Source: Dolomedes plantarius (lineage: Eukaryota > Arthropoda > Arachnida > Araneae > Dolomedidae). Taken from it: a DNA stretch of 64,000 nt. Numbering within the stretch: the first letter of the stretch is position 1; every line of letters starts with the position of its first letter. The translations under genes were made by a program, and so were the position numbers. The notes beneath the pieces were generated by a model. That model had not been told where the DNA came from, searched no databases, and saw only the letters and a program-made list of their open reading frames with translations. The DNA lies in assembly GCA_907164885.2 (NCBI GenBank), contig OU015496.1:139906685-139970684 (forward strand), read 5' to 3'. Below, piece after piece: positions 58,401-64,000 of this stretch.

Positions 58401-61400
58401 TAGTTTTGCATTAATGACTTAATTTTTCCTATTTTTATAAAACTGCAAAAAAACTTATAAAAATAGGAAAATATCCTAATTTTATAGCGTGGCGGTCTGT
58501 GAAACCGATGAGTTGGGATACAGTATAAAGACAGATGAGCCGACGTAAGGGTTAATTGCTTTCGATATATATATATATATATATATATATACTGCAAAAT
58601 ATTTGTATTAGTTACACGAAAATGAGTCTTAAACTTTTATTCCTTAGAGTACACTTCAATAGGAATTTTGAATCAAATTAAATTTATGATATATCTTGAT
58701 TCTACCCAATTTTAATTTATTTAGTATTTAAAAAAATTATTTGCTCTCACATGAATGATATGTATATTTTTAAAGTTATGGAGCTTTGCACTAAATGGGA
58801 TTAAGTTTAAAAAAATAAGTCATAGGTTATTGTTTTGAATGCTGTTATAAATTTGTTAAGTTCTTAAAACATTCAAATGGAAATTTGTAATGGACCAAAA
58901 TCACTTAGGTAGAATCATGGAAAAAATCATATATCATCATGATGAGCCATTCACTAAATAATTATGATGTAAACTAAGAGGATGTAAGATGATAGGAGAG
59001 TCTGAAATCATTTGTCCTTTCATAAAAGCCTTATGAATAGAAGGATATAAATTATTATCTAAGTTGTAGTTAGTGGAATTTAGTTAAAAATCTGTCTATG
59101 TTAGACAAAAAGTTAAGTTAATTTACTGAAAAACTTTATTTTAAAAACATTAAAATTTGTAATGAAGTCACAGGATGTAATCTTCAGATGAAGCATTTTA
59201 AAAGTTGAATTTAATTTTTTAAAATTTTGTCAGCTGTAATTCCATAGGCATATTTTTTTAACTTTTCATATTTTGATTAATAAATTATATCTAGCTTCTA
59301 TGATTCATCATCATTTTCTATATCATTATCATTTATTAGGATAAAAATGGTATCCTCTATCAAGCTGATATTGCAGATGATCTTTCACATGCAAACGTAA
59401 TACAGCTGCTCTCTGGAGTAGGTAGCAACATAGTTGGTCTAACTTCATGTTCTGTTTATCCACGTGTTGCAATAGCTTCAAGTTTAGGTTAGTATTCAAC
59501 AACTTGGAATTAAATTTAATTTAATAAAAACATTTCTACTTATGAGTAATTCATTGCTCTGTATGGAAGTTGTTATTAATCTATGAATTTGTTTTAAGCT
59601 TCCGAATTGAGAACATTATGATTTATTATCAATTTGTAATCATGTTGTGACCTTCAGTTTTTTTTTTTAATACATATATAGGTACTTTAATCTGTTAAGT
59701 TCAAAGTAGAATTTTTTAATGCATCCAGGCAAAAGTTTATATAGGTTAGAATTTTTTTAATCATCTAAAATAGGTTAAATATTTATCTTTGTATTATTGT
59801 AATAACTTCTTATTACCTGGATGCTCTATGCCAATGGTGTACAAACTGTGAGTCACCACCCACAGGTGGGTTGTGGAAAAAATTGGAGGGGTTGCAGGTA
59901 ATCTAAAGTAAATTAATATCATACTGAATTATTTAAATAAGAACACATGCTTTAAACCAGTGATAGTCAACCTGGTCCCTATCGCCCACTAGTGGGCGAT
60001 TCAAGCTTTCATGGTGGGTGGTGGGAACTTTTGTCCACTGTTACAAATTCTGTTCTTCCTTCTTTTATCAAATACACTTTGAACACATTTGTGAGTTTGA
60101 CTTTTTAAAATATGCTTTAGCAATTTACTTTTGAATTCCATCCCTAAACTTGGATTAGAGGCAATAATTCACCGGACACTTCTCAAAGTATACTCGTGGA
60201 TGAGGGAGCAATGAATGAGCTCCGTAGAATGAGCTTCTATTTATGTATATCTATATATATAAGACGGTTCCATAACTGAATGACTGACAGATAAAGCAGA
60301 GACCAAACTGCTGGACCTAAAGTGCTGAAATTTTGCATGGTGATTCTTCTTATAGTATAGGGGTGCACTAAGAAATATTTTTGAAAAATTCTTCTTAGTT
60401 TTTTTTAAATTAAATTTTTAAGCTGTTTTTATAACTTTTTTCAACTTTTCATTTAAAATAATAATCTGAGGGTTATAAAATTTATATCACAAGAAAGATC
60501 ATAAAAATTCCTTTAAAATGAGATCTTTTTCGAATCTTTACCTTCATTTTCTGATTTTTGGTGAATTTTTAAAGATTAATGTTTAGAATTAAATGCTGAT
60601 TACATGGTTTCTTTTCTTTTTGTGATACTTTAAACTAATTTTGTGTCACTTGCATAGCAACAAAATAGACAAAAATTTTTTTTTTACTTGCTAATGTGGC
60701 AGATGATTGGACATTATCCAAAAAAATATTAAAATTCAGTAAAAGATATGTTCTTCAAACTGTACTATATTAACTGTACTATATTCCTTAGTATGTTCTA
60801 TTAGATTTAATTTCAATATTTTCATCTACATTATTTTGTGTATAAAAATATCCGTTACAATTTTTTTATAAATATATTTTGTGTTTTGGCATTAATTGCA
60901 TACATTGACCATTGTATTTAATTTGAATGTACTCCGTAGCAAAGCATGGGTATTCAGCTAGTATATACATAAAATATAAAAATTTAAGGATATATTTTTG
61001 CAAACCCTCCCCTCTAAAATTTACTTGGCACCTGCGCTAAATTGAGTCACTGCAGATATGCACTGGTAAAGAAACTTTGCCATCAACAAAGATACTAAAG
61101 TGAGCAGTAGGTATTAAAAGGTTGACAACTCCTGATTTAAACTTTCTATTATTACATATTTTTGATATTTTTATTTATATTTTTTATATGTTACAAATAT
61201 TCAATAGTATTAAATAAGATGTCAAATAGTCTTACAAGGATACATCTCTTCCATTCACTTTTACCTATATGTGCAAGACTGGGTTTTCAAAATGAGTAGC
61301 TATGAATATCAAACAATGTTGATAAGAAATTAGCATTCTCAAATATTTCCTCAAATATTGAAGTAATATTATGTGAGGTCCAGGCTCACCCTTCATTAAT

Positions 61401-63686
61401 ATTTTTTTCATGAATTATTTAGTTTTAAATAAATTAATGTAGTTTATGATTTTCAATGTTTTTATAGGAAGCTTATAATTTTAAAATCATGCTCTTTTTT
61501 AGTTCTATTGTTTATTAATTTTTGCCTAAATGCAATACAAATGTTTAATATTTAAATATAGAGTTTTAGTCACAAGAGGTTTGGCAAAAAACAAGTGTAG
61601 ACGGCAAGGAAGACTTTTCTTTATTCTTACTATGCAAAGTAAATATATACCCAAAATCTACAGTTCTTTGATTTTTGAAATAGTTTCTCAAAATTTGCTT
61701 ATTTTGTGTTTCTATTCTTTGTTAAAATTTTCCTAATTTTTAAAAAAATTTGCGAATACCAATAAATTTTTATTGGGTCACTTGATTTTTATTTTTAAAA
61801 AAATGGGATGCGGTCGAAAAAAGTTTGTGCACACTACTCTATGCTATAAATTATCAAAAATATACGATTTCCTTTCTTAGAAATTTACCATATTTTGTTT
61901 GATGTATAAAAATGTAGATGCTATTTCTCTCTCTTGTTTAGCAGTTTTAATGTCTGCATTTTTGTCTTATACACATCAATTTTGTTTTTTTTTCTAGTAA
62001 TTTTAATGTTCTTAAGAATGACCTAGATAAACAGTTATATTTTTAATGATAAGGAAAAGCATTTCAGTTGTAGATTTAGTTTTAACAATGGTGTTTAAAT
62101 CCTGAGATTCTCAAATGTCATGCGCTAAAGGTGTATGGTGAAATAGAATTTATGTCTTAGTCAATTGATTGAAAATTTTTTAGCCATGCTCAGTCTTAAG
62201 GACCAATTACATAAATTTGCACCATTTTTTTAGTCTCGCATTAAGTTTATTTTAAAAAGGAAAAATTAAAATACCTGAAAATGCTTGTAAAAAATTCTTT
62301 ATTCCTATTTTATTACCTCCTCAGTAGTTAAATTTACCCCTTACAGTATTTTCTTTTCATTGCATTTGCAATCTGTAGTGTGGTTCTGTAATCATGGAAT
62401 TTAAAAGGAGTATTTATGAACAAGATTGACTACAAATAATCATAATTATCTGTGAAATACTATCAATTCACAACATCTACAGAATTAGAACTCTGATAAT
62501 TATAATAAATCATTATTATCTATTAAATGTTGTCAATGCATACCATTCATGGATTAAGATCCAAATAGTAATACAGCTCAACCTCCCAAATCCAGAAATG
62601 TTTAGGACATGGCAATTCCGAATTTGGAAGTTTTCCGGATTGAGGTTTTTTTAAAAATAATACTACAAAATTTTAGGAAAAAAAATAAACACACTTAAAA
62701 AAACATGTAAAATGGTTTAATTAATAAATAAACCCAAATACAGAACATATAATTACATTATAATTTAAACATTTCAGTCAATAATGTCTGTCGCTTTAGT
62801 TTCGGCTTATAAGAAATTATTTTTTCCAGAATCCTATATACTGCTATAATTTCATGTTCCGAGATAAAATTCCACTGTTCTAAGTCTAATAATGTTTTAT
62901 CGAGTTATTTTATCAGGTCTTCCGTTGACATTCTTTCGCTTTCGGGGCATTCTGAATCACTTTCACGATCGCTTTCATCATAACCTTTGTTATTTACCAC
63001 ACTATCAATAATTTCAGAATTGCTCAGAGTACCAACGATCAATACATTTTCGTCAATGTCTAAAACTTTCTGTATGTCCAATTTATCCAATTTAATGTTG
63101 CCTTTATTTGCACATTCTACCAATTCTCCTATTTCAGCTTCTTTCCCAGGCACTAGCCTTCAAAATTGCTGCAGTGACTTCCTTGAAAGAAAAGAGTTTT
63201 TTTTACCAATCATTTTGGTAGCAACATCTATTGGTAAAATGGGAAAGTAAAATTGGCCATTTATTAAAACGTTCCAGATTTGAGATCTCTGGATTTGGGA
63301 GGTTGTACTATATTAATAATAGTAATAATAGTAATAATAATAATAGTAATAATATTAATAATGGTAATAATAATAATGATAAACATTATTGAATTATTCT
63401 CAAAATTAAAAAAAAAACTGTTTGTGCAGTCTTGTTAGATGTTATTTTAAGAATACTGTAAAGGATTAATTTGGTAGGTCGTCAGTTATTTTTTATAGTA
63501 TGCATAGATATTTTATTCCACAATGATTATGCTAGTTCTTTGTTATTTTAAAAAATAATACCTGAGCCATATTTTTTTTTCATCCATGTAGGTTCTGTAA
63601 TTATATATGATTGTTCAACCAAAGAAGTATCCAAGTCTAATAACTTTTCTATACCAATTACATGTATTTTATGGCCTTCAGCAAAG
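43260..63686 (+). CDS. CFAP44: Cilia- and flagella-associated protein 44, first nine readable exons (runs past the window)
   Basis: An axonemal WD40-repeat protein (WDR52) of the tether/tether-head that links inner dynein f to the doublet; needed for ciliary and sperm motility. Exons: 43260-43393 (start uncertain), 44026-44188, 45222-45364, 49944-50123, 52121-52250, 54381-54557, 56687-56938, 59340-59487 and 63592-63686. All have AG/GT borders and every phase matches its neighbour. The first donor, GTATCC, is weak. Order of motifs agrees with CFAP44: YSFGYQSSFGSNLSVL, SGNYLNFFN, HPSTFYFAAAEKG, FHPQGDLLVTLSKDPENKVS with IWHWQFE, SGQGHVTFWSV, DGYMLLWN, KGYINHIII with VTFGSDGYIKFWDYNEI, FVSH, DKNGILYQADI and GSVIIYD. 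These are WD40 blades of the first propeller; the second propeller and coiled-coil half must lie beyond 64000. An acidic insert (DESKVEKDDDELSNNED) follows FWDY. Exons upstream of 43260 are possible. Confidence 0.9.
45790..45820. repeat. (TA)n microsatellite
   Basis: A short pure TA tract in CFAP44 intron 3. Confidence 0.9.
46346..46551. mobile_element. hAT-type MITE, 206 bp, perfect 8-bp duplication
   Basis: Both ends read CAGGGCCT (the right end as reverse complement). CATTAAAC directly flanks both sides (46338-46345 and 46552-46559), an exact 8-bp target duplication. The inside is rich in G and C runs. It is inserted into the gypsy integrase at the codons for NIK. Confidence 0.92.
46849..48150 (+). 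mobile_element. DD41D-type mariner element, copy 2, 1302 bp
   Basis: CAGAGGCTGTTCGCACATTT ends, TA on both sides (46847-46848, 48151-48152). It is inserted in the gypsy integrase remnant. It carries an uninterrupted transposase. Confidence 0.95.
46993..48096 (+). CDS. DD41D-type mariner transposase, open 367 aa, atypical second catalytic residue
   Basis: A Tc1/mariner-superfamily transposase. I start at MAFFTKQWFEGYIYAL; an ATG 19 codons upstream is in frame but lies in the terminal region. Residues about 5-115 form two helix-turn-helix units (YSVIQKWCKSHGFVISKASI and SQRTVAKSLKCSVSTVNKMI). The RNase H-fold core follows. First catalytic Asp D159 (TIDKSWVYL; the next residue is Lys here but Glu in the other copy). 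The second acidic position is Glu256 (LHQEKASSH), where mariner proteins normally have Asp. Third is D298 (SPDVSPMDF), 41 residues later, the spacing of the DD41D (rosa/VISITOR-like) group. The C terminus ends HKNFM. The frame is fully open, but Glu in the second site and the D-K change make activity doubtful. Confidence 0.9.
   Translation: MAFFTKQWFEGYIYALSEEKYAYSVIQKWCKSHGFVISKASIGNIVNKKGKKRQIEASSGTKIPNKYPRKKWTSSTIAKVRCLMLKENPPSQRTVAKSLKCSVSTVNKMINVDLNLKKAKKHNVHRLLPNHIAERRTRCRILFEKHLSKEKWKTVVTIDKSWVYLNDCKKKRAIYYHKRGEKNLSTWFKESKESFSKGFIIVAGFSYNGKLKIKRVEKNVKINSKYYQEHILSPIFLNEIPSLYPQRHQSVRLHQEKASSHTSKSTVNFLKEMEQKTGIKAIPFTDIPTKSPDVSPMDFCAFGLLKSALSKRRPKTLTGLWKAVQEEWDRIPLLTLQKALLSWKLRCQKIVQNKGCQIEHLKHKNFM
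48481..49044 (+). repeat. Probable gypsy 3' LTR with SINE insertion
   Basis: It starts TGTAAAGTAC eight bases after the polypurine tract and ends ...CATTCCAACA, giving the usual TG...CA. A polyadenylation signal AATAAAG lies at 48991. No matching 5' LTR is found, so the ends are inferred. The SINE 48502-48729 is inside. Confidence 0.5.
48502..48729 (+). repeat. tRNA-derived SINE, intact, with target duplication
   Basis: The head GGCGGCCCTGTGGTACAGTG contains the A box, and GGATCGAATCC is the B box at about 48556. The 3' end is A-rich (AAAAAAACAAAA). It is flanked by the perfect 13-bp repeat ACAAATTGTGTAA (48489-48501 and 48730-48742), proving retroposition. The head is closely related to the SINE at 21763-22110, but the body differs. 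Confidence 0.9.
49189..49357. mobile_element. hAT-type MITE, 169 bp
   Basis: Ends CAGTGGTGCACCCAGG and the reverse complement of CAGTGGCACATCCAGG. The 8-base flanks TATATATA and TGTATATA match at 7 of 8. It lies in CFAP44 intron 3. Confidence 0.85.
49360..49410. repeat. (TA)n microsatellite
   Basis: A pure TA tract of about 50 bp between two MITEs. Confidence 0.93.
49423..49735. mobile_element. pogo-type MITE, copy A
   Basis: Left end CAGTTGAATCCCGTTATAAT, continuing GAACTTCAAGGG; right end with CTATAACAGGATTCGACT. It is a sister of 51713-52043 over its whole length. The outermost right bases are altered. Confidence 0.8.
50124..51710. other. CFAP44 intron 4 sequence
   Basis: AT-rich intron; no repeat family or further exon recognised before the MITE. 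Confidence 0.5.
51713..52043. mobile_element. pogo-type MITE, copy B, 331 bp
   Basis: Left end CAGTCGATCCCTGTTATAAC, continuing GAAC; right end GCTATAACGGGGTTCGACTG. TA flanks both sides (51711-51712, 52044-52045). It lies in CFAP44 intron 4, 78 bases before exon 5. Confidence 0.88.
53220..54110. repeat. 345-bp tandem array, about 2.5 units
   Basis: Units begin with AAATTATCCTGA or AAATTATCCTAA at about 53228, 53418 and 53763. The second and third are 345 bp apart and nearly identical. The first lacks about 150 bp of the middle (the part from CATATTCAAAGTCTATTAAA to the word before CAATTTTTCAAAACACA). It lies in CFAP44 intron 5. No coding. Confidence 0.85.
54735..55451 (+). mobile_element. 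Tigger/pogo remnant, copy A, 717 bp
   Basis: Ends CAGTACAACCTCCCAAATCT and the reverse complement of CAGTACAACCTCCAAAATCC; TA on both sides. It contains only the C-terminal piece of a Tigger-like transposase. Copy B lies at 62574-63310 in the opposite orientation. Located in CFAP44 intron 6. Confidence 0.88.
54881..55267 (+). pseudogene. Tigger-type transposase C-terminal part, copy A
   Basis: A 129-codon frame starting MSGKEAEIAELVECTN and ending LLTEMFKL. It includes IIDSVVNNKGYDDSD with an acidic run, and SEHEIMAIYRIREK near the end. This matches the acidic tail and last helix of jerky/Tigger transposases. One TGA near 54962 breaks it. No DDE core. Confidence 0.75.
55452..56686. other. 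CFAP44 intron 6 sequence
   Basis: No further exon or named repeat recognised. Confidence 0.4.
57450..57612 (+). repeat. SINE copy (family of 31763), degraded
   Basis: The words TGTTTGTAGCCATTCAGATT, TGTAAGTCCTGG, TTGCAAAAAATTACC and AGGTCTCC follow the order of the 31763 SINE body. Located in CFAP44 intron 7. Confidence 0.55.
57942..58551 (-). mobile_element. piggyBac-like non-autonomous element
   Basis: The right side read inward (minus strand) starts TTAA-CCCTTACGTCGGCTCATCTG, the form of piggyBac ends with TTAA target. The left side has a weaker match (ACCTGTTGGCTCATCGGTCT after TTCA). Subterminal repeats of the type GGTCTxxxxGATCGATxAGxCTTGAAC occur near 58120 and 58165, with a further one at 58487. 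A short + strand frame MAGRILPISERTRHFVSLTL ending ESDSEIFVE (58258-58359) could be a transposase N terminus. A perfect 17-bp hairpin lies at 58424-58471. Confidence 0.5.
58424..58471. repeat. Hairpin with 17-bp perfect arms
   Basis: TTTTCCTATTTTTATAA and its exact reverse complement surround a 14-base loop, inside the piggyBac-like element. AT-rich. Confidence 0.8.
59958..61134. mobile_element. Inner hAT element, non-autonomous
   Basis: CAGTGATAGTCAACCT at the left and its inverted counterpart (AGGTTGACAACTCCTG) at the right. Flanks CTTTAAAC and ATTTAAAC match at 7 of 8. The left part has the word CGCCCACTAGTGGGCG, a 16-base perfect palindrome. It contains the Helitron 60250-60961. No coding. 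Confidence 0.88.
60250..60961 (+). mobile_element. Non-autonomous Helitron, uninterrupted copy, 712 bp
   Basis: It starts TCTATATATATAAGACGG after A and ends TATTCAGCTAG before T. The stem near the 3' end is decayed (CCGTAGCAAAGCATGG). It aligns along its whole length with the split copy at 16426-19509, so the pair confirms the Helitron boundaries and the pogo insertion there. Confidence 0.8.
61845..62573. other. CFAP44 intron 8 sequence
   Basis: AT-rich, nothing recognised. Confidence 0.4.
62574..63310 (-). mobile_element. Tigger/pogo remnant, copy B, 737 bp
   Basis: Same ends as 54735-55451 (CAGCTCAACCTCCCAAATCC at the left), inverted relative to copy A, TA on both sides. Confidence 0.88.
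62758..63153 (-). pseudogene. Tigger-type transposase C-terminal part, copy B
   Basis: A 132-codon frame starting MPGKEAEIGELVECAN, including IIDSVVNNKGYDESD, and ending LLTEMFKL with TAA 62758-62760. A TAA at 62905-62907 interrupts it after MSTEDLIK. This stop differs from the one in copy A, so the two frames were lost independently. No DDE core. Confidence 0.75.
63311..63385. repeat. (AATAAT)n / (TAA)n microsatellite
   Basis: About 70 bases of TAA/TAG/TGG trinucleotides next to Tigger copy B. Confidence 0.9.
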
Positions 63687-64000
63687 GTATTAAAACTGAT
63701 AAAATCTGTATATTATCATTTCTATTAATATGATCTGAGAGACTATTTAAGCTGAAGATGTTTTAATTACCTTATTTTCCATCAAATATTCCCAAGGTAA
63801 AATTCCATATTTTCTCCATATGTATCATATATTTGCTTTAGAGTTCTGCAAAAAACAGGATTGTCTCAATATGTGGTGCTCTAGTTTACCCAGCTAGCTG
63901 TAATTAACAGTGCCTACTTATATGCAAAGATTTTGTTTTTTTGTCAGTAATGATTTTGTTTAATAACTATGAGTAAGATTTAAAATAAATAAATAAAACA

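Larger units (their letters stand above)
59832..61836. mobile_element. Outer hAT element of a triple nest, 2005 bp
   Basis: The left end CAATGGTGTACAAACT is matched at the right by the reverse complement of TAGTGTGCACAAACT (one-base gap). The perfect 8-bp duplication CTCTATGC flanks both sides (59824-59831, 61837-61844). The right part keeps a trace of the hAT dimerisation motif (TYMCKTGFSK near 61261). A second hAT (59958-61134) lies inside. Located in CFAP44 intron 8. Confidence 0.9.

Noticed and set aside
61530..61736. 68-residue open frame in the outer hAT element
   Set aside because: No resemblance to hAT proteins or other families; AT-rich chance frame.

Overview
This is an AT-rich animal nuclear DNA window. 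It has three host genes with ordinary GT-AG introns, sitting in sequence crowded with DNA transposons, MITEs, SINEs and long (TA)n tracts. There are no operons, prophage, CRISPR arrays or other bacterial features. A spätzle-type Toll ligand points to an arthropod, and CFAP44 to a lineage that keeps motile cilia or flagellated sperm. The Tc1 transposases resemble families I remember as abundant in orb-weaving spiders, so a spider or other chelicerate is my best guess; that part is inference.

Layout. Positions 1-23,500 hold no recognisable host exon. They hold a broken Tc1 element (2557-3764), two copies of a palindromic MITE (5098, 14318), a MITE with 132-bp internal repeats (7664-8173), a short hAT element (9192-9658), a Penelope-like reverse transcriptase remnant (10715-10990), a Tc1 element with an intact 346-aa transposase (12274-13684), an internally deleted PIF/Harbinger element (15042-16111), a Helitron split by a pogo/Tigger element (16426-19509), and a mariner-type element fused to a piece of a hAT element (20013-21441). 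Positions 23,559-32,356 hold the two last coding exons of a spätzle-like gene on the + strand. Its 8.4-kb intron contains a second copy of the intact-type Tc1 (one nonsense codon), a DD41D-type mariner copy (one frameshift), a MITE and SINEs. A third Tc1 family member (32,597-34,020), itself interrupted by a 239-bp fold-back element, follows.

Positions 37,608-40,326 hold RNF11 on the minus strand (three coding exons, 145 aa, complete). About 2.9 kb away in the divergent direction begins CFAP44 (+ strand). Nine phase-consistent coding exons can be read from 43,260 to 63,686, and the gene runs out of the window. CFAP44 introns carry a truncated Ty3/gypsy element interrupted by a hAT MITE, an intact DD41D mariner and a SINE; a triple nest (hAT within hAT, with a Helitron inside); two C-terminal Tigger remnants in opposite orientation; a piggyBac-like element; and a 345-bp tandem array.

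The host genes do not form a pathway: spätzle is an extracellular Toll ligand, RNF11 a membrane-anchored ubiquitin-ligase adaptor, and CFAP44 an axonemal protein. I found no clearly new functional system. The most unusual objects are the hAT-mariner chimeric reading frame, the DD41D transposase with Glu in place of the second catalytic Asp, the fold-back insert inside a Tc1 element, and a 110-bp duplicated, palindrome-bearing block between RNF11 and CFAP44.
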